Positions 36,536 to 44,440 of a DNA stretch of 64,000 bases are shown here, piece after piece. Source of the stretch: Polynucleobacter sp. MWH-UH35A (lineage in GTDB: Bacteria > Pseudomonadota > Gammaproteobacteria > Burkholderiales > Burkholderiaceae); NCBI RefSeq assembly GCF_018687075.1, contig NZ_CP061285.1, forward strand, positions 1,426,001 through 1,490,000, written 5' to 3'. The position numbers and the translations under genes were made by a program. The notes beneath the pieces were generated by a model. The model saw nothing but the letters and a program-made list of their open reading frames with translations. It had not been told where the DNA came from and did not search any database. Each line of letters opens with the position of its first letter. Position 1 is the first letter of the stretch.

Positions 36536-37305
36536 CAGCTTTTCACCTCATTTAATTGTCTCACCCAATCGGCATGGGACTCGCGTTCCAGAATGATTGC
36601 CCTTACCCGCATTAAGGCAACTGCAATGGAGTATGCCCAAAAACACAGAGCCATCAAAAGCATCCCCCACAGCATGGTTTGAGCCATGGCAGGCGCCTTA
36701 GTTAATGAAACAGAGGCTCCCTGATGCAAGGTATTCCACCACTTCACCGAGAAATAAATAATCGGCACGTTCACTACCCCCACCAATGCCAAAATGGCAC
36801 TCGCCTTATCAGCTCGACGAGGGTCATCAATAGATGCCCGTAAAGCAATAAAGCCGAGATACAGAAATAAGAGAATGAGCTCTGAAGTCAGGCGTGCATC
36901 CCAGACCCACCAAGCACCCCACATAGGTTTACCCCAGAATGCTCCAGTCCACAAAGATAGGAATGCCATCCATGCGCCTATTGGAGCAAGGGCTTGCGCC
37001 ATCATGGCAGATAAGCGCGTATTGAACACAAGCCCTAGCCCTGCCCATGCGGCCATCACTAAATAGATGAACATAGACATCCATGATGCGGGCACATGAA
37101 TAAAAATGATCCGATAGCCCTGCCCCTGAACAGCATCAACCGGCGCAACAAAAAAACTGATCCACAAACCGGCAGCGCCAAAGAGAAAAGTGAGCGCCCA
37201 AAAGAATGGAATGAGCTTACCCGCCACCGGATAAAAGGTACTCGGGCTAGATAACTTAAACCAGTTAACTAAACGGTGATTAGAAAAATTATTTACCTGA
37301 CTCAT
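36535..37305 (-). CDS. ccmC: Haem exporter protein CcmC
   Basis: A 256-residue, six-helix membrane protein of the haem-handling family. The WWD domain is GAWWVWDARLTSELILLFLYLG near residue 130, with flanking histidines in IIFIHVPASWMS and NTLHQGASVSL. It loads haem onto CcmE. It overlaps ccmB by 4 nt and meets ccmD by one shared base. Confidence 0.97.
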   Translation of the reverse strand: MSQVNNFSNHRLVNWFKLSSPSTFYPVAGKLIPFFWALTFLFGAAGLWISFFVAPVDAVQGQGYRIIFIHVPASWMSMFIYLVMAAWAGLGLVFNTRLSAMMAQALAPIGAWMAFLSLWTGAFWGKPMWGAWWVWDARLTSELILLFLYLGFIALRASIDDPRRADKASAILALVGVVNVPIIYFSVKWWNTLHQGASVSLTKAPAMAQTMLWGMLLMALCFWAYSIAVALMRVRAIILERESHADWVRQLNEVKS

Positions 37306-37967
37306 TCAATCGCAATCTTTACAGCGGCACTAGTAACCCAAGGAACAAATGCTAAAGCCAAAATCAATAATGCGCCTAGCAATGAAAAATGGCCTGATGC
37401 ATCCAAACCAACACTATTGGCATAAACAGCGCCTGCGCCAAAAATCAGCACGGGTATGTATAAAGGCAGAATCAATAAACTCAGCAAAACACTGCTTCCT
37501 CTGACCCCCAAGGTCAATGCTGCACCGATAGAGCCTATCAAGGATAGCACTGGTGTACCCAACAAGAGAGTGCCCATCAGCACATATAAAGAGCTAGCAT
37601 CCAGATCAAACTGAATACCAATAATTGGAGCCAAAATGACGAGTGGTAAGCCGCACACCACCCAATGGGCAATCATTTTTCCACTCACCAGAAGCATCAT
37701 AGACTGGGGCGATAAAGCAAGCTGCTCTAATGAGCCGTCTTGATAGTCTGCTGCGAACATACGGTGCAACCCCAACAAGGTTGATAGCAATGCTGCAACC
37801 CAAAGAACACCTGGTGCAATTTTTCGCAGCAAGGCCGCATCTGCACCAATACCCAGCGGAAACAGGCTAGTCACAACGACAAAAAAGAAGAGAGCTGTGA
37901 GCACTTCGCTCTTGCGACGCATCACCAAGAGCAAGTCACGGCGGATGATAGCGAACAAGGCTTTCAT
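37302..37967 (-). CDS. ccmB: Haem exporter protein CcmB
   Basis: A 221-residue, six-helix ABC membrane subunit. Family marks are SEVLTALFFFVVVTSLFPLGIG near residue 20 and LEQLALSPQSMMLLVSGKM near residue 80. With CcmA it forms the ABC transporter that drives holo-CcmE release. 4-nt overlaps lie on both sides. Confidence 0.96.
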   Translation of the reverse strand: MKALFAIIRRDLLLVMRRKSEVLTALFFFVVVTSLFPLGIGADAALLRKIAPGVLWVAALLSTLLGLHRMFAADYQDGSLEQLALSPQSMMLLVSGKMIAHWVVCGLPLVILAPIIGIQFDLDASSLYVLMGTLLLGTPVLSLIGSIGAALTLGVRGSSVLLSLLILPLYIPVLIFGAGAVYANSVGLDASGHFSLLGALLILALAFVPWVTSAAVKIAIE

Positions 37968-38620
37968 AGATCCAATACCCTCACATGAGGTAGATCCACT
38001 TCTTGATGGCTGGTTAAAACTACCAACCCACCTTGCTCTACATGCTCAGTAATAAGCCCTTGTAAAGCTTTGATCGCATGAATATCCAGCGCATTAAATG
38101 GCTCATCCAAAATCCACAACTTCGCTTGACGAGTCAGCATACGAGCCATCAAAACACGGCGCTTTTGTCCAGCCGATAAACAATTAACTGGCAAGTGCTC
38201 GCGCCCTCGTAAGCCAAAACGCCAGAGTGCAGCTAAAGCTTTGTCGCCTGGTAGGTGAATATCATCAAGGGCAGCATAGAGCTCTAGATTTTCAAATGCG
38301 GTGAGATCCTCTTTTAGGGCATCGCGATGCCCTAAAAACAATAGCTCGCGATGATAGGAAGAAACGTCCCGAGTAATAGATTGACCACCCCACAAAATCT
38401 CCCCAGACTCTGGCGCAGCTAAACCCGTCAGCAGTCTCAGTAAGCTCGTTTTACCAACACCATTCTCACCTCGCACGTGCAGGCATTCCCCGCTGGAGAC
38501 TGTTAAGTTGAGATTCTGAAATAAACGTCTTTCACCACGCACGCAGCAAAGCGCTTGCGCTTCAAGCGCAAAGGCCAGATTACTAGAGGGGGAAGAAATA
38601 TCGACTGTCATGTAGGGCAA
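37964..38620 (-). CDS. ccmA: Haem exporter ATP-binding protein CcmA
   Basis: A 218-residue ABC ATPase, or 215 from the internal ATG at 38611. Walker A is GENGVGKTSLL near residue 54, the signature LSAGQKRRVLMARML is near residue 149, and Walker B LWILDEPFNALD near residue 167. It is the first gene of the ccm operon. No clear ribosome site separates the two possible ATGs. Confidence 0.95.
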   Translation of the reverse strand: MPYMTVDISSPSSNLAFALEAQALCCVRGERRLFQNLNLTVSSGECLHVRGENGVGKTSLLRLLTGLAAPESGEILWGGQSITRDVSSYHRELLFLGHRDALKEDLTAFENLELYAALDDIHLPGDKALAALWRFGLRGREHLPVNCLSAGQKRRVLMARMLTRQAKLWILDEPFNALDIHAIKALQGLITEHVEQGGLVVLTSHQEVDLPHVRVLDL

Positions 38621-38645
38621 TGGCTTGATTCAAACCACCCCAGGC

Positions 38646-38674
38646 ATTGTCCAAGAGCCCCTAGGGACTGTCAA
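38646..38674 (-). promoter_or_regulatory. Sigma-70-type promoter of the ccm operon
   Basis: On the minus strand, TTGACA at 38674-38669 and GACAAT at 38651-38646 are separated by exactly 17 bases. Transcription would start near 38639, giving a leader of about 20-30 nt before ccmA. The -35 box is perfect; the -10 box matches in four of six positions. Confidence 0.6.
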
Positions 38675-38754
38675 ACCAGCAAAAGTGGAATTAAGGAAAT
38701 AATCCCTTTCAATTCAATTACTTATGAAATTATAAACCGAGTCGAGCAACAAAG

Positions 38755-38780
38755 AAAAAACCACCCGAAGGTGGTTTTTT
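38755..38780 (-). terminator. Terminator of the marR-doxX-flavodoxin operon
   Basis: An AAAAAACCACC / GGTGGTTTTTT stem with a CGAA loop lies 33 nt past the flavodoxin stop. U-tracts occur in both directions. Confidence 0.85.
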
Positions 38781-38812
38781 CCATCAAATCAAGTACTTAG
38801 CTCATACGCAGA

Positions 38813-39364
38813 TCACTTAAGACGCTTAGTAATTTCTGCAATACGCTGTCCGTAGAGTCTGGCAGTCTCTAAGTCGCCAGCATTGACCTCATCAGCACTC
38901 GCATCTGAAGGGGTTTGCATCATCGCACCAGCGGACGAACCAACATAGTTAATGTCATCACGCTTAGCGGCTTTGGAGTTGGAAGGCATTAGTCCAGTGC
39001 CCACCCACAAACCAGAATGTTGCATTGCCAAAGTAAAGAAATAATGCAATGTGGAATGCTTATCACCATTCATGGTGGCTGAGTTCGTAAAGCCACCGAA
39101 GACTTTATCTTTCCATTGTTGAGAGAACCATTGCTTAGAGCTTGCATCAGCAAACTTTTTAAATTGCCAGCTCACCGTTCCCATATAGGTTGGAGAACCG
39201 AAAACAATTGCGTCTGCTGCATTGATTGTTTCCCACTGTGCGTCGGTCAAATTACCTTCGGCATCAATGGCCACCAATGTAGCGTTAGCGCCTTTTGCAA
39301 CTGCCTCTGCTTGTTTTACTGTATGTCCGTAACCACTATGAAATACCACGGCGATTTTTGTCAT
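38813..39364 (-). CDS. Flavodoxin family protein (WrbA/NQO-like)
   Basis: A 183-residue flavodoxin fold. The FMN phosphate loop is in FHSGYGHTVKQAEAVA near residue 8, and FGSPTYMGTVSWQFKKF near residue 55 is typical of the WrbA-like NADH:quinone reductase branch. It may use FMN for two-electron quinone reduction. It is the third gene of a MarR-DoxX-flavodoxin unit, which suggests defence against quinones or electrophiles. Confidence 0.88.
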   Translation of the reverse strand: MTKIAVVFHSGYGHTVKQAEAVAKGANATLVAIDAEGNLTDAQWETINAADAIVFGSPTYMGTVSWQFKKFADASSKQWFSQQWKDKVFGGFTNSATMNGDKHSTLHYFFTLAMQHSGLWVGTGLMPSNSKAAKRDDINYVGSSAGAMMQTPSDASADEVNAGDLETARLYGQRIAEITKRLK

Positions 39365-39406
39365 TTCTAATTTCCTTTAAAAATAGCTTACAAATTTTTG
39401 CTTTAT

Positions 39407-39820
39407 TTACTTCTTTGCTTCACATCTTGCGTCAATGGAGTATCCACCTGCGCCAAATACAGTTAATAAAAACAGTCCGCCAGCCATACTGAGATTTTTC
39501 ATAAACATGATATTTTGGATATAAGCCTGCTCCGGAGGAAAAGCCCAGAAGTTATGAAATATAAAGGCCGCGAGAATCGAAAATAAACCCAATAGCAGGC
39601 CGGCAACACGGACTTTATAACCAAGAACAATGGCGAGCCCACCAAGGATTTCTAAGGTAATTGTGAAGCCCGCAATTACCATCGGCATTGGAAGACCTTG
39701 AGATGCAATATAGGCCGTTATTCCGTCAAATCCCATGATCTTTGAAAAGCCTGCCGAAATAAATATAGCCGATATCAAGATTCTGGCGAATAACACTAAT
39801 GGTTTTGATGCTGCATTCAT
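39407..39820 (-). CDS. DoxX family membrane protein
   Basis: A 137-residue, four-helix protein. It has the DoxX pattern: LARILISAIFISAGFSKIMGFDG, then a GLPMPMVIAGFTITLEILGGLAIVLG block. DoxX proteins associate with quinone or thiol redox systems. It lies between the marR and flavodoxin genes, with AGGAGTAAAC before the ATG. Confidence 0.9.
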   Translation of the reverse strand: MNAASKPLVLFARILISAIFISAGFSKIMGFDGITAYIASQGLPMPMVIAGFTITLEILGGLAIVLGYKVRVAGLLLGLFSILAAFIFHNFWAFPPEQAYIQNIMFMKNLSMAGGLFLLTVFGAGGYSIDARCEAKK

Positions 39821-39839
39821 GTTTACTCCTGTTAATAAA

Positions 39840-40259
39840 TTAGTTTGTAAAAATTTTATTGATAGTCACTAAAGACTTAGTAACCTCTTCTAATTCGCTT
39901 TTGCTTAATTTTGAAAATGCCTTTTCTAAATGCCGAAGGTGCGCTGGAAATACTTTTTCAAATAACTTCTGACCTTCTTTTGTTAAACCAATCATCTGAC
40001 TACGCGCATCTTCTGGATTGAGTTTCCGCTCCAAAATTCCTTTTGCCTCAAGACGCTCAAGCACGCCCGTAAGTGTTCCCTTAGTAACCAGAGTTTTTTC
40101 GCCCAACTCCTTACATGTCATAGGCGGCTGATTGCCCAATGTTGCAATTACATCGAATTGAGTCGTAGTCATTCCCATCGCCTTTAGATCGGGCGCTGAA
40201 TACCGCTCAAATGATTGATACGCAGAAACAAGGTTTCTAAGGGTGGGTAAAAAATGCAT
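39840..40259 (-). CDS. MarR family transcription regulator
   Basis: A 139-residue winged-helix repressor. The DNA-reading region is MTCKELGEKTLVTKGTLTGVLERLEAKG (near residues 52-80), and the wing ILERKLNPEDARSQMIGLT follows. No obvious sensing Cys pair is present, so control by ligand is more likely than by oxidation. It heads the operon with doxX and flavodoxin and has a tandem operator-like repeat directly upstream. Confidence 0.92.
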   Translation of the reverse strand: MHFLPTLRNLVSAYQSFERYSAPDLKAMGMTTTQFDVIATLGNQPPMTCKELGEKTLVTKGTLTGVLERLEAKGILERKLNPEDARSQMIGLTKEGQKLFEKVFPAHLRHLEKAFSKLSKSELEEVTKSLVTINKIFTN

Positions 40260-40271
40260 TTTTATCCTAAA

Positions 40272-40301
40272 AAGTACTAATTAGGACTAGTTTAGTACTA
40301 A
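40272..40301. promoter_or_regulatory. Tandem operator-like repeat before marR
   Basis: Three related ten-base units follow one another: AAAGTACTAA, TTAGGACTAG and TTAGTACTAA. The last is a perfect palindrome. The two AGTACTAA cores start 21 bp apart, two helical turns, on one face of DNA. The site is 12-42 bp upstream of the marR start, and autoregulation by that protein is the simplest reading. Confidence 0.65.
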
Positions 40302-40326
40302 TGCAAACTAATTGCAAGCGCAGACA

Positions 40327-40352
40327 ATAAAAACCCCACCATTCAGGCGGGG
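40327..40352 (-). terminator. Terminator of the 136-aa periplasmic protein gene
   Basis: On the minus strand CCCCGCC pairs with GGTGGGG (one G-T) around a TGAAT loop and is followed by TTTTTATT. Confidence 0.75.
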
Positions 40353-40376
40353 ATGCAATGCGATGTTTCTAAATAT

Positions 40377-40787
40377 TTATTTCCAGAATAGCGAAATCTT
40401 TTGTGGGGAGTCCGGTTTTATAGAGATCGCCCTCTTTTGCATCACGCCCTGATATGTTGCCTCAATCACATAATCACCAGACTCAAGATTAATCAACATA
40501 AAGGGACCATCTGCTTGGGCAGTAAAAATAATCTGATTCTTGGAGTTGATGATTTTGATACCAGCTCCAAATATCCAAACCCCTCTACCATTTTCAATTT
40601 GCGACATCTCTAATAGTAGGGGCCACTGCTTTGACTCGGAAAGAATAGCGGTTGTCTCACCTTCGCCTACGCCACCAGTGATGTAAGAAATTCCCCCTGA
40701 ATATTGTGTATCTGGAATTTGTGCCAAAGACCAAGAACTCAGAAAAATTAACTGGGCTAAAAGAATGATTTTCAGTAGTGTTTTCAT
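40377..40787 (-). CDS. Hypothetical exported protein, carboxypeptidase-regulatory-like fold
   Basis: A 136-residue protein with a signal peptide of about 22 residues (ending SLA). The mature part is beta-rich, with GAGIKIINSKNQIIFTAQADGPFMLINLESGDYVIEATYQG. That pattern of strands fits the transthyretin-like or CarboxypepD_reg-like domain that binds to nothing known. A QKISLFWK end follows. I do not recognise a named family with certainty. It is monocistronic with its own terminator. Confidence 0.75.
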   Translation of the reverse strand: MKTLLKIILLAQLIFLSSWSLAQIPDTQYSGGISYITGGVGEGETTAILSESKQWPLLLEMSQIENGRGVWIFGAGIKIINSKNQIIFTAQADGPFMLINLESGDYVIEATYQGVMQKRAISIKPDSPQKISLFWK

Positions 40788-40815
40788 ACTTACATATTAC
40801 GACTGATTGAGCGAT

Positions 40816-40846
40816 AAAAAAAGCCCCGCAATGTTGCTACGGGGCT
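40816..40846 (-). terminator. Terminator of the quinone oxidoreductase gene
   Basis: The arms AGCCCCG and CGGGGCT surround an 11-nt loop, and the minus strand then reads TTTTTT. Confidence 0.8.
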
Positions 40847-40869
40847 CATCTACACTAGACCGCTTAAGC

Positions 40870-41850
40870 TTAGGGCGTCATCACAATTGCACCGGAAACT
40901 TTTCGCCCTTCAGCAGCACGATGAGCATCGGCCGCTTGCTCTAGAGAAAACTTGGCACCAATTTGCACCTTAACTTGCCCTTTGGCTATTGCATCAAATA
41001 CTGCTTTAGCATTTTCTTTCAATAAAGCAGAAGTTGCATTGTGTGGAAACACAGAAGGTCTCGTCAAAAATAGGCAACCTTTTTTATTTAAGATTTCAGG
41101 CTGAATCTCTGGGGCAGGTCCAGATGCCGCACCAAACAAAGCAACCGTACCAAAAGGAGCTGCACATTCTAAAGAACCTAAGAAAGTCGTTTTCGCAACA
41201 GAGTCATAAACTACATTAGCCTTTTTGCCGCCAGTAGCTTTAATAACTTCCTCAATCCAATTGGCTTGTGAATAGTCAACCACCGCATCGCAGCCCGCTT
41301 CTTTAGCTGCTGCAAACTTCGCTGGTGACCCAACGGTACCAACTACAAAGGCACCCAAAGCTTTTGCCCAACCAGCCAAGATTTGACCAACACCACCAGC
41401 AGCAGCATGAACAAGCACTACATCACCAGCTTTTACTTTATAAGTTTTTTGCACAAGATATTGAGCCGTCATTGCTTTAAAGAAAACAGCGGCAGCCACT
41501 TCGTCTGATATGCCGTTAGGAATCAAAACCAATTTATCGGCCGCCACATTACGCGCACTTGCATAGGCGCCAATACCAGCGTTCATATATACAACATGAT
41601 CGCCAACCTTGAAGTCTGTAACGCCCTCACTAACAATCTCGACCACACCAGCAGCCTCATGACCTAAGCCAGTAGGCAACTCTAGCGGGTAGATACCAGA
41701 GCGTTGGTATACGTCAATAAAATTGAATCCAATTGCAGTTTGACGAATCTGCACCTCACCCTTAGCAGGTGCCGGCAATTCTTTATCGATTACCTGGATT
41801 ACGTCAGCGCCACCCAATTGATTAAGACTAACAACTCGAGCTTTTGTCAC
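40870..41850 (-). CDS. Quinone oxidoreductase (MDR family, Qor-like)
   Basis: A 326-residue zinc-free medium-chain reductase. The GHEAAGVVEIV segment is near residue 63 and NADPH-binding HAAAGGVGQILAGWAKALGA near residue 148. FGAASGPAPEIQPEIL and the C-terminal AADAHRAAEGRKVSGAIVM match NADPH:quinone reductase. It lacks the catalytic zinc cysteines of alcohol dehydrogenases. It reduces quinones or enones in the cytoplasm and is transcribed alone. Confidence 0.93.
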   Translation of the reverse strand: MTKARVVSLNQLGGADVIQVIDKELPAPAKGEVQIRQTAIGFNFIDVYQRSGIYPLELPTGLGHEAAGVVEIVSEGVTDFKVGDHVVYMNAGIGAYASARNVAADKLVLIPNGISDEVAAAVFFKAMTAQYLVQKTYKVKAGDVVLVHAAAGGVGQILAGWAKALGAFVVGTVGSPAKFAAAKEAGCDAVVDYSQANWIEEVIKATGGKKANVVYDSVAKTTFLGSLECAAPFGTVALFGAASGPAPEIQPEILNKKGCLFLTRPSVFPHNATSALLKENAKAVFDAIAKGQVKVQIGAKFSLEQAADAHRAAEGRKVSGAIVMTP

Positions 41851-41884
41851 ATGTCACCTAATTATTTTTTTATTGAAAAAAACA

Positions 41885-42328
41885 TCATACTGTAAGGGCA
41901 TCAAGAGAGTCCTCTTCGATCACCGCCCAAGTACTGTCACCCAACTTCTTAACAGCCATTGAGTATGTCCAGCCGTCTGGAATACCGCAACTCCACTCTT
42001 TTGGCCCATTCTGAATTAATACATTGGTGCTATTTCTAGCATCGTAGTAGAGATGATAAATTTTGCCGTGGATGGGGTTAAAACTAAATTTGGCGCTATG
42101 TACCATCTCAGTTGTATCAAGCCTGGCTTGCAAAGCATTAGCTTGCTTCATTAGCACTTCAGCCTGCTCCATAATGCGGTCGTATTCCAATTTGGCATTC
42201 TGCCGCGCTACGTTCACTGCCTTATCTTTTTCTTCGGTAACCTTGATAGGTGCAAATACAGGGGCACCTACTTCCATAGGATATTCAATCCCTGCGTGCC
42301 GTGCTGGATCGGTATCTTCGATTCTCAT
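41885..42328 (-). CDS. DUF2452 domain-containing protein
   Basis: A 147-residue soluble protein. A coiled-coil-like helix (NARQ to QARLD, about residues 42-72) precedes a beta region with FNPIHGKIYHLYYDARNSTNVLIQ and a WSCGIPDGWTY motif. These match DUF2452, whose function is unknown. No signal peptide is seen. Confidence 0.8.
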   Translation of the reverse strand: MRIEDTDPARHAGIEYPMEVGAPVFAPIKVTEEKDKAVNVARQNAKLEYDRIMEQAEVLMKQANALQARLDTTEMVHSAKFSFNPIHGKIYHLYYDARNSTNVLIQNGPKEWSCGIPDGWTYSMAVKKLGDSTWAVIEEDSLDALTV

Positions 42329-42496
42329 GCAATGCCCTGTATGTAATGATTTATTGAAGGGATGTGATTACTTAATCAAACTGGGATTTCCAGCGTAATT
42401 GAAACTTGCTTGAATTTCTGATTCATTTGGATCTCCTTAGATTAGGCGCTCAACGGCGACTTTTAGGAAAGTGTGACACAAATCGTGCGCTTTTGC

Positions 42497-43045
42497 TTAG
42501 CGCTTATAGAAACTCAAAGTGACCTCACCTAATTCAATCCCAAACTTGCTCATCTTGGCCTTATTGAGCATTACATTAGGGGTGACGAGGTACATCCAAT
42601 CATTAAATTGAACGTTATATATAGTGCCATCAACTGGTAAGGCAAGGGTATAGGTCCAGTTCAGTGCATTTCCAGCTAGTTGACCCTGAGCATCCCCCAC
42701 CACGTCATCGGCTCTGCCCAGATATTGCCCTGGGGCTTGCTCAGTTAATGTCCAGATACGTTTTTGTTTGGTGCCGTCAGAGTATTCAAAACTCTCATCT
42801 AAGATACCGACTTTTTTTCCATCAACCATTGTCCAATTTGCTTTGATTAAAACGGTAAAGCGTTTTTTCACTTCACCACTGCGATCGGTAAAGATGCCAT
42901 AGGCATTGATTGTTCCGGAAAAATATTCACTTAAATCTAGGGCCGGTTTCTCAGAAGCATATTGAGAAACTTGTGAGGAAGAACATGAAACCAAAAGCAG
43001 CGCACACAAGACGGGCAATATAAAGCGATTGAAAATAGGTTTCAT
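42497..43045 (-). CDS. DUF3833 family lipoprotein
   Basis: A 182-residue lipoprotein. The lipobox LLVSC places the lipidated Cys at residue 21. The mature domain starts DLSEYFSGTINAYGIFTDRSGEV, the DUF3833 opening, and ends with YLVTPNVMLNKAKMSKFGIELGEV. It lies 3 nt after the chalcone-isomerase-like gene. In other proteobacteria the two often occur together in membrane-lipid or light-stress clusters; the role is not established. Confidence 0.88.
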   Translation of the reverse strand: MKPIFNRFILPVLCALLLVSCSSSQVSQYASEKPALDLSEYFSGTINAYGIFTDRSGEVKKRFTVLIKANWTMVDGKKVGILDESFEYSDGTKQKRIWTLTEQAPGQYLGRADDVVGDAQGQLAGNALNWTYTLALPVDGTIYNVQFNDWMYLVTPNVMLNKAKMSKFGIELGEVTLSFYKR

Positions 43046-43048
43046 TGA

Positions 43049-43597
43049 TTAGCAAGCCTCATTAAAAATTGGTGGCGGGCAAGATTGTCCAAGCAATTCC
43101 GTCCTAAGCTTTGGGGCACTCGTTTTAGGATCCAACCAAATGCCGAAAAATGCTTTCGGAAATTCAGGGCCAGGGATTTGTGCAATTTGCTTTCCATCGT
43201 GATAGAAAGTCGTCCCCTGCTTGGGCGAATAGATAGCAGTCAATGTATGTCCAGATTCCACATTTGGCAAAAAGGCAGTTAACTCCCTTCCCCAAAGTGC
43301 TGCCTGAGCATCCGGCACGCCAATGCGCTTCATTTCTTCAACGCTCCGATTGGCAATAGAAACTCCAGAAAAGGATTTTTCATAACGCATCTCTAACGCA
43401 AACTCAGGAGAGGATAGTGATCCGAGTCGATAAAAGGAGGCGTCATAAATATGCAGGCCCCACCAAGTTAATCGCCCACTGCCTTGAAGTTTTGCAGCAC
43501 TTAAGTGCGCAGGCAAATCCAAAGGCTCACGAGCAAAGCTGGCGGGGACTAGAAAACTCAGAAACACTGCAAATAGAATAAGGCGTGCGGTTTTCAT
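43049..43597 (-). CDS. Chalcone isomerase-like exported protein
   Basis: A 182-residue protein with a signal peptide of about 22 residues (ending SFA). The domain contains GSGRLTWWGLHIYDASFYR and EMRYEKSFSGVSIANRSVEEMKRIG, matching the bacterial chalcone-isomerase-like family (CHI_3 type). Those proteins are periplasmic and not known to act on flavonoids. It overlaps the upstream DCC gene by 4 nt and precedes DUF3833 by 3 nt, so the three form one unit. Confidence 0.85.
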   Translation of the reverse strand: MKTARLILFAVFLSFLVPASFAREPLDLPAHLSAAKLQGSGRLTWWGLHIYDASFYRLGSLSSPEFALEMRYEKSFSGVSIANRSVEEMKRIGVPDAQAALWGRELTAFLPNVESGHTLTAIYSPKQGTTFYHDGKQIAQIPGPEFPKAFFGIWLDPKTSAPKLRTELLGQSCPPPIFNEAC

Positions 43598-43998
43598 GAT
43601 GGGCTTGATTTGGATCTCACTAAACGCAAAGCTGCCGGCCCCAAAAGACTAGAAATAGCATGCCGATTCTTGGCAAAAAATAGATAACCAAGCTTAAAAA
43701 ATGGTTGTAGCGGTTTGCTTGAAAAGAACCTAGCCATACGAGGCAAATTCGCACGACGATAGGCTTCAGGAAAAACAGAAACACCTTGAATCAATTTGCC
43801 ACTTGCAAACTGACCATACATCGCAGCCAAAGCAGCTTCGCAAGAGACGCCCACTTTTTGCGGATCAAACTGATCTGAGTTAATGTCAACAAAATCCAAT
43901 AGATTGTCTTGATTGCGGCCGGACAGAAACAGAATCTCAGCCTGGCACAAAGGACAAGCACCATCGTAAAACAAGGTGAGTTTCTCTAATTGAGTCAT
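43594..43998 (-). CDS. DCC family protein (DUF393, YuxK-like)
   Basis: A 134-residue thioredoxin-like protein with the name-giving motif in LFYDGACPLCQAEILFL (residues about 9-25; Cys15 and Cys18). The VDINSDQFDP strand follows. It is called a putative thiol-disulfide oxidoreductase; the partner is unknown. First gene of the DCC, chalcone-isomerase-like, DUF3833 operon. Confidence 0.88.
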   Translation of the reverse strand: MTQLEKLTLFYDGACPLCQAEILFLSGRNQDNLLDFVDINSDQFDPQKVGVSCEAALAAMYGQFASGKLIQGVSVFPEAYRRANLPRMARFFSSKPLQPFFKLGYLFFAKNRHAISSLLGPAALRLVRSKSSPS

Positions 43999-44058
43999 GA
44001 TTGAGCAAGTTTACGGCTTATTTAATAAACTGGCTGACACAAACATTTTCAGGTTGAT

Positions 44059-44433
44059 ATGCAAAAAGATATTGCGCTAAATGTATTTGGCGAACCCCTC
44101 ATTCCCTGCTCCTTTGATCCATTAACGGGATTTTTTAGGGATGGCTGCTGCAAAACCAATGAAGAAGATGTTGGTAGCCACTTAGTTTGCGCAATCGTGA
44201 CCGAAGCGTTTTTGCAATTTAGCCTGCGCAAAGGGAATGATCTCATTACGCCAAGGCCAGAATATCAATTTCCTGGTTTGGTTGCAGGGGATCAATGGTG
44301 CTTGTGCATCAATCGCTGGGTTGAAGCTCTCCATGCAAATTGCGCCCCACTTATCAAATTAGAAAGCACTCACATCAAAGCATTGCAAACGGTGCCATTA
44401 GATGTCCTGAAGGAATATGCGAGAGAGGTATGA
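44059..44433 (+). CDS. DUF2237 family protein
   Basis: A 124-residue soluble protein that opens with NVFGEPLIPCSFDPLTGFFRDGCCKT and contains EDVGSHLVCAIVTEAFLQFS and GDQWCLCINRWVEA. These cysteine-rich motifs are constant in DUF2237, a family of unknown function. It is divergent from the DCC gene and closely coupled to the following HDAC-like gene. Confidence 0.88.
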   Translation: MQKDIALNVFGEPLIPCSFDPLTGFFRDGCCKTNEEDVGSHLVCAIVTEAFLQFSLRKGNDLITPRPEYQFPGLVAGDQWCLCINRWVEALHANCAPLIKLESTHIKALQTVPLDVLKEYAREV

Positions 44434-44440
44434 AGCAAGT

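Noticed and set aside
42376..42426. A 16-codon frame on the minus strand with GGAG 6 nt before its ATG.
   Set aside because: Too short to support by reading, with no helix or motif; it could be a chance frame between DUF2452 and DUF3833.
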